DNA of 64,000 nt. Source: Terriglobia bacterium. GTDB lineage: Bacteria > Acidobacteriota > Terriglobia > JAIQFV01. The notes below the pieces were generated by a model. The model did no database searches. It saw only the letters and a list, made by a program, of their open reading frames with translations, and was not told where the DNA came from. Below are positions 46,202 to 54,480 of this stretch, piece after piece. A program made the position numbers and the translations under genes. Every line of letters begins with the position of its first letter. Positions within the stretch are counted from its first letter, which is position 1. Where the stretch lies: assembly GCA_020073085.1 (NCBI GenBank), contig JAIQFV010000010.1:1-64000 (forward strand), written 5' to 3'.

Positions 46202-46292
46202 GCTGAGGCGCCAAGGGCGCAAAGACCTCTTATGGTTTAAGCTTGCCCACCCTCAGCGTCCTTGGCGGCCCTCTTGCGTCTCAGCGTTAGGA
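46202..46292. repeat. Inverted dispersed repeat (CGCTGAG-CGCCAAG type)
   Basis: CGCTGAGGCGCCAAGGGCGC is followed 40 bp on by its near complement CCTCAGCGTCCTTGGCGGC and CTTGCGTCTCAGCG. Fragments of the same wording occur at about 26830 and 54402. It separates the permease and MGMT-like genes. Confidence 0.6.
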
Positions 46293-46301
46293 TTTAGGTT
46301 T

Positions 46302-46787
46302 TCACTCTTCTTCTGGATCTTTGAGCACCAAGGATTCCTCGAAATCCTCCACCGCGTATTTACTCCCTCTCCTCGAGACGCGGTGTCCTTCGATTCTCAA
46401 TTTTGCAATCTGACCTTTTGCCCCTCCCGGATATTTCTCGTTGATCATGCCCCTCGACTTCAAAGTCCGCCAATAGGGAGTAATTCGCCTCTTTCCCTTG
46501 GTGGCCGACTCCTCCGCGGCATGAGCGGCAATCCAGGCAAAGATCCCCGTGGTGATCGGGCACCCAATCGTGGCACCGTGTTTGCGCGCCAGCACGACCC
46601 GAATTTCATTGATGGTGATCAGCTTCCCCCGGGGGACGTTCCTCATGATTTCATCGACCTCATGAGGTGCCGGAACCACAAGGGTGCCGGTTCCCCACTT
46701 TTCGCGCATCTTCTCCGGGATGGCGACCACCTTCGGCAGGTCCTTACTGTCGGCAAGTTTTTCCGCCCAAGTTTTCCTGGGTTTCAT
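46302..46787 (-). CDS. MGMT-family protein (alkyltransferase-like)
   Basis: 161 residues from ATG 46787, with AGGAGA 7 nt upstream. The region VPRGKLITINEIRVVLARKH and GATIGCPITTGIFAWIAAHA matches a subfamily annotated as MGMT. The classical active-site PCHR is replaced by GCPITTG (C76), so the cysteine is kept but its context is not. The C-terminus (RRITPYWRTLKSRGMINEKY) resembles the wing that reads DNA. It may be an alkyl-DNA binding or repair protein; enzymatic activity is uncertain. Confidence 0.8.
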   Translation of the reverse strand: MKPRKTWAEKLADSKDLPKVVAIPEKMREKWGTGTLVVPAPHEVDEIMRNVPRGKLITINEIRVVLARKHGATIGCPITTGIFAWIAAHAAEESATKGKRRITPYWRTLKSRGMINEKYPGGAKGQIAKLRIEGHRVSRRGSKYAVEDFEESLVLKDPEEE

Positions 46788-46895
46788 AACAATTCTCCTG
46801 GGTGAGTGATTCGAAAAGAATCCACGCAATCAAAGAGAAAGACAAGCCCGGCTCGCTCAAACACTAGAAAAATTTTGCCGGCGCAAAAGGGAAGG

Positions 46896-46924
46896 AAAAA
46901 TTCCCCCAACGGAAGCTGGGGGAT
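46896..46924 (-). terminator. Rho-independent terminator downstream of the SagB-like gene
   Basis: On the minus strand CCCCCA-GCTTCCGT-TGGGGG is followed by AATTTTT (46896-46902). The stem lies at 46903-46922. It would stop transcripts coming from the SpoIIE-like/SagB-like pair before the MGMT-like gene. Confidence 0.75.
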
Positions 46925-47062
46925 CCTTCCTTTCCAGCCTACAACAAGAGGCCCCTCCACCCCACGACCTCCGATTGCGCCCTATCTTCAGAACAGCAAT
47001 CGGTAATTACACAGCCCAATTCACCAAATTATTTTACTCGGTCACATCTTAGACCAGGCTTT

Positions 47063-47719
47063 TCACTGTTTCGGCTTCCCTACAGATTGGGCAAGGATGA
47101 TCCTCTGTTCCGGCCTCAGTTTCATGGCCTTCGCCAGCGCTGGACGATCGACCGAGCCCCGGACCACGGTCGCCAACCCTTCTGACGCACAGAACAGGTA
47201 CACGTTCTGGCTGATGAATCCGGCGTCTGCGCCTGTATACAGATTTTGATCCTCTGAAGACGCCCGGCTCGTCCGTGCCAGATCCGAGACATAAATGAGA
47301 TTCACCGGAGCTTCCTTAACAAACGGCTGGCTGCCGGTCAAAGCCCGGACGTCTTCCTTGAGGATCGGCTTCAACAGGTTGGCTTTGGCGTCATAGAGGA
47401 AGAGCCCATCCGCGGTGGCAACATAGAGATCGATTTCCTGCCAATTCATCGCTGAGGGTGCGGTCCGGCCCCCGGTCTTGGGTCGATTAATGCCGAAGGC
47501 TGCCCAGAGCAAGTTGGAAAGCACCTGCACCGGTAATTTCTCAGTGCTGAATGCCCTTGTGGTGTGCCGGTCTTTGAGAACTTGCATGAGCGGGCGCCCG
47601 TTGTCCATCTGGGGAGCCGGCAGTTCGATGGGCCTCAGCTCCTGGGCCAGGGGCAGGGAGGACGAAAGTGCCATTACAACCAGGGCCATCCCTGTCAAGA
47701 TCGAAGATTTGATTTTCAT
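47063..47719 (-). CDS. Secreted SagB-type nitroreductase-like protein
   Basis: 218 residues from ATG 47719, with AGGAGG 5 nt upstream. It has a signal peptide (KSSILTGMALVVMALSSSLP). The nitroreductase fold is visible in DRHTTRAFSTEKLPVQVLSN, LLWAAFGINRPKTGGRTAPS (the FMN-binding Arg and Pro-Ser) and EGLATVVRGSVDRPALAKAM. SagB-type enzymes are FMN-dependent oxidases or reductases, usually cytosolic; a signal peptide is unusual. Downstream of the SpoIIE-like gene by 71 bp. Confidence 0.85.
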   Translation of the reverse strand: MKIKSSILTGMALVVMALSSSLPLAQELRPIELPAPQMDNGRPLMQVLKDRHTTRAFSTEKLPVQVLSNLLWAAFGINRPKTGGRTAPSAMNWQEIDLYVATADGLFLYDAKANLLKPILKEDVRALTGSQPFVKEAPVNLIYVSDLARTSRASSEDQNLYTGADAGFISQNVYLFCASEGLATVVRGSVDRPALAKAMKLRPEQRIILAQSVGKPKQ

Positions 47720-47790
47720 GAGGGCCTCCTTTGGAAATTCATGAATGAACCTGATGAATTCTTCTCCACGATGAGTGATTCCGATTGGAT

Positions 47791-49266
47791 TCAATCGGTC
47801 GAGGCAGCTGCAGTTTCAATATCCACAACAATCAACGTCAGGTCATCGTCCAACGTCTCGCCCGACCGTTTGCCCGACCATCGGAAGAGCTGTTCAAGTA
47901 AGGCATCTGCGAACCGTCCGGGCGAGCGGTGTTCCTGCGCTTTAAGGAACTGTTTCAGACGATCTTCTCCAAAAAATTCACCGGAGGGGTTTGTGGTCTC
48001 CGGGATTCCGTCGGTGTAGAGCACAATTCGATCGCCGGGTCCAAGGTCCAACTCGGCATTCACATAGTGCGCCTCCGGAAACTGTCCCATGATGAGACCG
48101 TTTTCCGAAAGCTCGTAGATCTTATTTTCCGACCTTTTCAATAACAAGGGGGAGGGGTGACCGGCGCCGGCATAAACGAGTTTTCGGTTTCCCATATCCA
48201 GGAGCAGGTAACCCGCCGTGATAAACTCACGCTCGAACTTCCCGCAGAAGACCTGGTTCATCCCCGCGAGCACGGCGGCCGGGTCTAAGGCCAGTGGGGC
48301 CTGTGAAGCAAACGATACCTTGACCATGGAGGCGATCAATGCTGCAGGCACCCCGTGTCCCGACACGTCAGCCACCAGGATCCCGATTCCCTTCCCGTCC
48401 AGAACCAGAAAATCGTAGAAATCACCGGCCACGGCTGCCATGGGAAGATAGCGGGCGGCCAGGTTGAGGCCCAACACCTCAGGCATTTGTTGGGGCAGGA
48501 TGGACGCCTGAATGCGCCGGGCGGTAATCATCTCCTGCTCAATGGCGAGGAGTTGTCTTTCGTTCATGAAGAAGCGACGGGCAACCGCATAGCCGAGAAA
48601 GCCGATGAAGATGAGGAGGCCGATCGGCTCTGCGGTCCAGCGCCACGGCAGAAGGCCCCTCTGGACAAGGTTTGCGTTTAAAATGAAAATCATGAAAATC
48701 GTCACACCGGCCCAAAACACCTTCAACTCTCCGGCCAGGCGGGGGACCATGCGGAAAAGGTTTCCGAAGATCACGACCATGATCAGGATGACGAGGGCGT
48801 TGTTCCAACCGCCGGCCTCCCAGGGATTGTGTCGAAAGGCGCTGAGCGGAATAGCCACGGCCGCATAAAGGCCCTGCAGCTGCCACAGTCGACGAATGGA
48901 AGACTTCCAGCCCCGCCCCATGAACTGCTCCAGGTAAACCACAAACGGGACCGGGATGAAATAAGTAATGAACGCGGTTATATAAACCCACAAGATGGGC
49001 GGGACGTCAAAAAGTAGCGGTGTTGTCCCGGCACTTGAAAACAAGCGCACCCCATAAAGCACACCGCACACGCCAAACGAGACGAGCGAAAGATCCTTGA
49101 ATCTCCGCCGCAACCCGGCCAGGATTAACACGGCGACGCCCACCGATACGAACAGCACGGCAAGCAGGATCTGGCCCAGATCCGCGCGCAACTGGGCCCT
49201 CAGTTGAATCGGGGACGGGCCCTGCAAGAGGAAACTAGATAGAAGGATAGAAAAGTTTGCCATCAT
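47791..49266 (-). CDS. Membrane SpoIIE/RsbU-type PP2C phosphatase
   Basis: 491 residues. The N-terminal 230 residues hold about six or seven membrane segments (ILLAVLFVSVGVAVLILAGL, VYITAFITYFIPVPFVVYLE, IGLLIFIGFLGYAVARRFFM). A short coiled coil with ARRIQASILPQQMPEV precedes the PP2C domain: AVAGDFYDFLVLDGKGIGIL, VADVSGHGVPAALIASMVK, GDRIVLYTDGIPETTN and DDDLTLIVVD. The Asp residues bind manganese. Such enzymes dephosphorylate anti-anti-sigma factors in partner-switching cascades; no such partner is in the window. Confidence 0.92.
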   Translation of the reverse strand: MMANFSILLSSFLLQGPSPIQLRAQLRADLGQILLAVLFVSVGVAVLILAGLRRRFKDLSLVSFGVCGVLYGVRLFSSAGTTPLLFDVPPILWVYITAFITYFIPVPFVVYLEQFMGRGWKSSIRRLWQLQGLYAAVAIPLSAFRHNPWEAGGWNNALVILIMVVIFGNLFRMVPRLAGELKVFWAGVTIFMIFILNANLVQRGLLPWRWTAEPIGLLIFIGFLGYAVARRFFMNERQLLAIEQEMITARRIQASILPQQMPEVLGLNLAARYLPMAAVAGDFYDFLVLDGKGIGILVADVSGHGVPAALIASMVKVSFASQAPLALDPAAVLAGMNQVFCGKFEREFITAGYLLLDMGNRKLVYAGAGHPSPLLLKRSENKIYELSENGLIMGQFPEAHYVNAELDLGPGDRIVLYTDGIPETTNPSGEFFGEDRLKQFLKAQEHRSPGRFADALLEQLFRWSGKRSGETLDDDLTLIVVDIETAAASTD

Positions 49267-49394
49267 TGCAGAAAGGTGGTCAAGGAACAGGCTGATTGGA
49301 GGTCACTTCATAAACGTTGATTAGCCGGACACCGGGCTTCACGATCCGAGTGTTCGACAGGCGCTGCCGGCAGTTTGTCCCCGGGGCTTCAGGG

Positions 49395-50318
49395 TCAACG
49401 ATGCCTCTTGAAAAAATCAGCTACTCCGACGGTCAATCCGGCGAGCGCCCCCACCCGTGGAGAGCCGCGCGTGAAGCCTGTCCGAATGCCCGCATCGAAA
49501 ACAAGGCGTCGGTTCACCTGGTAAGCAATCACGCCGAGTCCGAAGATTGCACCCGACTGAATGTCATTCCGACTGAAGCCACTGAATTCGGCTTCCAGGA
49601 CGAATTTCCGGGTCACATTGTAGGACGCGGCCAGGGCCGCCTGTCCGCTGGAGGCTAGGCCCGCTCTCCCCTGCCGACCGGCCAGCAGGTAGACTGCATT
49701 GAAGTCCAGGGTGGTATTGCCAATTTTCTTGCTGACAAATCCGATGAAATTGTGGTCAACCCGTCCCGTTCCCAGTCCCTTGGCACTGCTGGCTGTCGGC
49801 AATTTGAGGTAGTAGGCGAATGCAATGCCGGGTCGCGAATGAGATTCATGGCCGGCAACGCCCTGGATGCCGATCTGGGTGTCGCCCACACTGGTCATCC
49901 TGAACCCGTCCGAGTTAACCTGAGAAATCACATTGTCACTGTCGAACTCCAGCAGGATTCTCCGGCTGGCCGCGAACCGTATCGCCATCGGCGTATCCAG
50001 CTCACTCCGTACCCCGCGCGCATGGAAGTTTGAGTTATATCCCATTTCCAATTGCAGGACGCCGGGTCGCTGGAACTCGGCCGGATTCGAAACGGTCGGG
50101 CGCGCGGGCACGATGAAGTCCGGTTCTTCCCCTGTGTCGTCCTTGGTTTCGCTCTTGTCCCTGGATGCTTGGTCAGGTTTGCTTGGGGGCGGAGGATTAG
50201 GGTCCTGACTGCACATCCGACCAGGCGCCAGCGACACCCAAATCAAAACCGCTATGCAAAGAACATGTCGGGAAATGAGAAAAGCGCAGAATTCATAAAT
50301 AAGGTCATAAGGGATCAC
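49395..50318 (-). CDS. Outer-membrane beta-barrel-type protein (phenol-degradation MetA-pathway-like)
   Basis: About 307 residues from GTG 50318; an open frame reaches 50393, but that part is translated repeat DNA. Signal-peptide-like LCIAVLIWVSLAPGRMCSQ, a Pro-rich linker, then a chain of amphipathic strands: RPGVLQLEMGYNSNFHARGV, GIAFAYYLKLPTASSAKGLG, TTLDFNAVYLLAGRQGRAGL and LVFDAGIRTGFTRGSPRVGA. The layout resembles transporter-like barrels annotated as MetA-pathway of phenol degradation. It lacks a terminal aromatic residue. Substrate unknown. Confidence 0.7.
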   Translation of the reverse strand: MIPYDLIYEFCAFLISRHVLCIAVLIWVSLAPGRMCSQDPNPPPPSKPDQASRDKSETKDDTGEEPDFIVPARPTVSNPAEFQRPGVLQLEMGYNSNFHARGVRSELDTPMAIRFAASRRILLEFDSDNVISQVNSDGFRMTSVGDTQIGIQGVAGHESHSRPGIAFAYYLKLPTASSAKGLGTGRVDHNFIGFVSKKIGNTTLDFNAVYLLAGRQGRAGLASSGQAALAASYNVTRKFVLEAEFSGFSRNDIQSGAIFGLGVIAYQVNRRLVFDAGIRTGFTRGSPRVGALAGLTVGVADFFKRHR

Positions 50319-50333
50319 GCCGGATTCTTCGCG

Positions 50334-50409
50334 GTAGGGGCGCATCGCCATTCGCCCCAACCTATGTATGTGCATATACTCCAGGGGCCGCATGGCTATG
50401 CGCTCCTAC
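50334..50409. repeat. Hairpin repeat (GTAGGGGCGCA...)
   Basis: Arms GTAGGGGCGCATCGCCAT (50334-50351) and ATGGCTATGCGCTCCTAC (50392-50409) pair at 16 of 18 positions. It lies right upstream of the outer-membrane protein gene and gives a spurious N-terminal extension to its open frame. Typical of a REP/MITE element. Confidence 0.75.
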
Positions 50410-50538
50410 GGAAAATCATGCAAGCTTCGGTCATAAGTTCGATGCCGCTGGTACGAACCATCCATCGCCTATGCAAGAACATTAAGGATGAAGGACGACC
50501 AATTACAGACGGTGTCTGTGTGGTGATTCTGCGCCCAT

Positions 50539-52662
50539 TTACCTGACCGATTCACCGCTCAACGCCTTCTTCGTGGCCGCCAGGAGCGCTTCGGGACCCA
50601 CGGGGGCGCCAGTGGCTTTCCTCATCCAGAGATCCGGCGCAATGCTTCCGATGGTTGCCATCCGTTCAAATTCCGCTCCCAGGTTTCCCGCCTTTTCCAT
50701 CTGCTCTTCGATCTGAAACGAGATCATATGCCCCATGGGATAATCCGGAAGATAGAGAAAGGAATCGATCATGTGTGAATAGACACCGAGCAAGACCATA
50801 TCGCGCGTCTTGAAGACGGGAGCGTAGTACAGATTCCAGGTGTCCTTTGCAATCTGCACCGTGGCTTGTTTCAACTGCTCGGGGGTGGCCTGGGGATGGT
50901 CGTACATCCAGTGCCAAACGGCCATGTCCACCAGTGCGACGCCGGCGATCTCATAAGTTCCCCAGAAATCATCCAACGTTTTCATCGCCTGACTCTTCGC
51001 GTCGGGATTGGCCAGCCCCAGCAGTTCCAGATCATGTCCCTGGAACACAAAAGCCAGTGCCTCCGTGAAGGCGGTATTCGGCACCCCCTGAAGCAAGTAA
51101 TGGTCAATGTTGTTCATGGAGAAGGTCTGTTCGATGTTGTGTCCCATCTCATGAACCGCGATGTTATACCCCTTGTAATTCATTCCGGATTTCTCAACCC
51201 GGGTGCGCAGGTGCGCTTTTTCCGAGCGCATTCCGGCGCCCATGGCGTGGCCTGACCCGCGTGCCGGATCAACGATGATATTGTTGGCCAGATATCCGGC
51301 CCGATCCTTCGAAAACCCGAGTTTCATCAAGAGGTTTGGGATGTCCTTCTGGTAGGCCTCCGCCGTGGGATACTTGCGGGCCACGATCTCGTCCAGCTGG
51401 GCCTCCGTGTAAGCGCCCCGAGGCCGGAAACCGTTGTACCAGATGTCGAAGGGTTCCAGCGGCCTGCCGAGCCGGGACTCGATCAGTTTTGCCACCTGAG
51501 CCACAAGCGGTGACGAAACCACCTGCTCCAGCATGGCTTTCACGCGGGGCTCGGGGATTTCCCGGTTTTCGTCGAAGCGCCGTGCAATCAGGGTAGGCGC
51601 GGTCGGCGAATACGGATCGACTTTACGGGAGGCCTGAAACGTCAGCAGCAGCTTGGCATAGCGAGTGTCGGGTTCGGGTATGCTGGAGGGGACGCCCGAT
51701 CCGATCCGTGATTTCTCATCCGCCGGTGTCACCACATTCGAGGAAGGATTCCAGTCCACGTGGGGATTATTGACGACGCTTTCCGGGATTGTCTGCGTCA
51801 CGATCCGTTCCATGACCTGTTGAATCATCCTTTGCCTGGCAAGGCCCGATTTCGCATCGCTGTAATCGGCCTTGATTTCGTCGCGCAGATTCCAATGAGA
51901 GAGCAGGCGCAGGTCGGCCGGAAAGAGGCGCGGGCCGCCACCCTCGACAACATGCCCCATCCAGATGTTGTATTCGGAAACGTAGCGGGCGGCTTCTGCT
52001 TCCGCTTGCGCCAGGGCCAGATTCACCTCGGCGGGAACCCGCTTTGAAAATCTCTGGGCAAGCCGTGCCTCCGCCCATTCGCGCCGCGACCAGTGTTCGC
52101 CTTCGCGGAGGCGCTGGTCGAGCGTCGTCAACGGGAAATTGAGCAGGATGGTAAAGGGGAGCTTGTTCTGAAAAAAATCATCGGTCAGGTGGGCCGAGGG
52201 ATCGTAGCCTCCAAAGACCTGATCGAAGGGATAGAGCGTCCCGATGTCCAGATCGATGGGGGTCCGAAACTCGCGGTTGATCTCGTGCATGTGTCCGTCG
52301 AGTTGCTCCAGGTTATGTTCGAAGCGATTGAACATAGCGTCGCGAGTGGCTGCATCGGCCGCAAAATTTGACCGCACAAAATCCTCGAACGCGGCCGCGT
52401 CACCGTCCCCGGCGCGCCAGAAATCAGACACCTGTTGCAGGCCACGTAGAAGCCTCGCCCGCTCTCCCTCTCCATATTTTGCAGTCAGTTCTTTCTCGAG
52501 CTTTGAAACGGAATTCTTCATCCAGGGCTCCTGTCGGGTGAGCGGGTCGGTGGTTGCGCTTGTTGGATCTTCAATGGATCGATCCCGGGAGTTTAGAGAC
52601 AAGGGTGATGCGATGAGTAGCAGAATGGCTGCACCTAGAATGAAACCTGTTTGAGCACGCAT
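50539..52662 (-). CDS. Secreted HEXXH zinc peptidase (gluzincin type)
   Basis: 707 residues from ATG 52662. Signal peptide AQTGFILGAAILLLIASPLS. The zinc motif is HEMGH at 504-508 (YNIAVHEMGHNIEQTFSMNN), with the third ligand probably the Glu in TEALAFVFQGHDLELLGL about 30 residues later. The rest is helical. The fold pattern recalls M3 or M2-type peptidases, but no close family is recognised. It may digest peptides in the periplasm or outside the cell. Monocistronic by position. Confidence 0.82.
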   Translation of the reverse strand: MRAQTGFILGAAILLLIASPLSLNSRDRSIEDPTSATTDPLTRQEPWMKNSVSKLEKELTAKYGEGERARLLRGLQQVSDFWRAGDGDAAAFEDFVRSNFAADAATRDAMFNRFEHNLEQLDGHMHEINREFRTPIDLDIGTLYPFDQVFGGYDPSAHLTDDFFQNKLPFTILLNFPLTTLDQRLREGEHWSRREWAEARLAQRFSKRVPAEVNLALAQAEAEAARYVSEYNIWMGHVVEGGGPRLFPADLRLLSHWNLRDEIKADYSDAKSGLARQRMIQQVMERIVTQTIPESVVNNPHVDWNPSSNVVTPADEKSRIGSGVPSSIPEPDTRYAKLLLTFQASRKVDPYSPTAPTLIARRFDENREIPEPRVKAMLEQVVSSPLVAQVAKLIESRLGRPLEPFDIWYNGFRPRGAYTEAQLDEIVARKYPTAEAYQKDIPNLLMKLGFSKDRAGYLANNIIVDPARGSGHAMGAGMRSEKAHLRTRVEKSGMNYKGYNIAVHEMGHNIEQTFSMNNIDHYLLQGVPNTAFTEALAFVFQGHDLELLGLANPDAKSQAMKTLDDFWGTYEIAGVALVDMAVWHWMYDHPQATPEQLKQATVQIAKDTWNLYYAPVFKTRDMVLLGVYSHMIDSFLYLPDYPMGHMISFQIEEQMEKAGNLGAEFERMATIGSIAPDLWMRKATGAPVGPEALLAATKKALSGESVR

Positions 52663-52964
52663 AGTGAAATCCCCAATGGCAAATGAATGCATTCTGTAAA
52701 GGTCGTGACCGTGGGTCATGAGAAGATATCCCGCGATGGGGCCACCGCTCTCATTCTTTCCGGATCAGAGCCAGAAGGTTGGCCCTCCTTCCTTCGAGCA
52801 CTTCTCCACCGAGTACTGCCTCGATGGAAGGCCCCATGCTCGGGAGGAGTAGAGCCGACCTATTCTAAAGGTTTCCCATTGCAAAATGCCAACTTTTAGG
52901 CTGAGAATGGTTTTGATTACTCCTTCTTTACTGAATTGATAAAACCCATTCCTGGAGGCGTTGC
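52663..52964. other. Divergent intergenic region before the aspartokinase gene
   Basis: 302 bp between divergent genes. I compared it by eye with the lysine riboswitch and saw no match. A loose hairpin CCTTCC...GGAAGG spans about 52786-52832. Promoters are not clear. Confidence 0.4.
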
Positions 52965-54386
52965 TTGAACACACTGGTCATGAAATTCGGCGGGACCTCA
53001 GTCGGTAATGCCGACGCGATACGCCATGTCGGCCGCATCGTTCGCGGCGTGCAGGCCGATTGGCCGCGGGTGGTCGTCGTTGTTTCGGCCATGAGCAAGG
53101 TCACCGACATGCTCCTCAAGGGCGCGCACACGGCGGCGGAAGGCGATGGAGAGACGTTTAAGGCACTGGCTGGAGAGTTGCGCGGAAGACATTATGACAC
53201 ACTCAATCACCTGGCGAAGGATCTGAGATCTCCGGTCCGCTGGGACGAGGTTCGCGTGTGGATCGATTCTCTCGTCGAGGAATTCGAAACCCTCTGCCAT
53301 GCCGTCTATGTCCTGGGAGAGGCCTCCGCCCGGGCGCTCGATGCGATCTCCTCGCTGGGGGAGCGGATGAGCATTCATCTGGTGGCGTCCTATTTGCGGG
53401 AGGCGGGGATCCCTGCCGAACCGATCGAAGCGACCGAGCTCATCATGACGGACACGAATTTCCAATCCGCAAACCCGATCTCCGAACTTACGCGATCACG
53501 CACTCAGGCCAGGTTGTTCCCGCTCCTTGAAAGAGGCGTTGTCCCCGTGGTGACGGGTTTCATCGGGGCGACGGCGCAAGGTGTCGTCACCACGCTCGGG
53601 CGCGGCGGAAGCGATTTCAGCGCGGCGTTGCTGGGGGTGGCGCTCGATGCCCGTGAGGTCTGGATCTGGACGGATGTCGACGGGGTGATGACCGCCGATC
53701 CGCGGATCGTTTCAGCCGCGCGAACATTGCCTGAAATCACTTTCCGGGAGATCTCCGAGTTGGCGTACTATGGCGCCAAGGTACTGCACCCCAAGACGAT
53801 CCGTCCGGTAATCGAACGCGACATCGCCCTGTGGGTGAAAAACACCTTCAACCCCTCGAGCGCCGGCACTCGCGTCGTCTCCGACGAGACGGCGCCGCAT
53901 GGCACCATCCGGGCGGTGACGGCGATCCGGGGACAGACGATGCTGACCGTCGAAGGGCGCGGCATGCTCGGCGTGCCTGGCGTGGCCGCACGCACTTTCA
54001 GTGCCGTCGCCCGCACCCACACCAGTGTTTCCCTCATCACGCAGGCGTCCTCAGAACAAAGCATCTGCTTTATCGTCCCTTCGCCCGCCGCCTCCCTCGT
54101 CATGGATGCTCTCAAGGACGAATTTCGCCGCGAGCTGGAGCAGCAGAATATTGACCGGATCTGGGCGATGGAAAACGTGGTCATCATCACGGTGGTCGGG
54201 GCGGGGATGCGGCACACCCCGGGCATTGCGGGTCAGATTTTTAGTTCGCTGGGGAAAGATCGGATCAACGTCGTGGCCATTGCGCAAGGATCCTCGGAAT
54301 GCAGCGTCAGTATGATTGTTGACACTGAGGATGCTGAGAAAGCGGTCCGGGAGATTCACAAGCTGATCGAGATGCGGGAAGCCTGA
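52965..54386 (+). CDS. lysC: Aspartate kinase (monofunctional, ACT-regulated)
   Basis: 473 residues. TTG 52965 is the likely start (GGAGG 6 nt upstream); ATG 52980 is the alternative. The kinase domain has VMKFGGTSVGNADAIR, TTLGRGGSDFSAALLGVALD and WTDVDGVMTADPRIVSAART. EISELAYYGAKVLHPKTIRP links to two ACT domains (TMLTVEGRGMLGVPGVAART, and NVVIITVVGAGMRHTPGIAG). It makes aspartyl phosphate, the first step to lysine, threonine and methionine; feedback control through ACT is expected. The class is the ThrA/LysC type III length. No sister pathway gene is adjacent. Confidence 0.94.
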   Translation: MNTLVMKFGGTSVGNADAIRHVGRIVRGVQADWPRVVVVVSAMSKVTDMLLKGAHTAAEGDGETFKALAGELRGRHYDTLNHLAKDLRSPVRWDEVRVWIDSLVEEFETLCHAVYVLGEASARALDAISSLGERMSIHLVASYLREAGIPAEPIEATELIMTDTNFQSANPISELTRSRTQARLFPLLERGVVPVVTGFIGATAQGVVTTLGRGGSDFSAALLGVALDAREVWIWTDVDGVMTADPRIVSAARTLPEITFREISELAYYGAKVLHPKTIRPVIERDIALWVKNTFNPSSAGTRVVSDETAPHGTIRAVTAIRGQTMLTVEGRGMLGVPGVAARTFSAVARTHTSVSLITQASSEQSICFIVPSPAASLVMDALKDEFRRELEQQNIDRIWAMENVVIITVVGAGMRHTPGIAGQIFSSLGKDRINVVAIAQGSSECSVSMIVDTEDAEKAVREIHKLIEMREA

Positions 54387-54480
54387 AATGGGGGCTTGAT
54401 CCACCGCTGAGACGCGGAACGGAAGAGGGATACGAATCAGCAGGTGTTCCTTCGGCGTTTGCTGCGCCTTGTCGGTCAGG

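Noticed and set aside
52663-52964. Lysine riboswitch in front of the aspartokinase gene
   Set aside because: No match by eye to the conserved lysine-aptamer core, and no terminator or anti-terminator arrangement was found. A covariance-model search would settle it.
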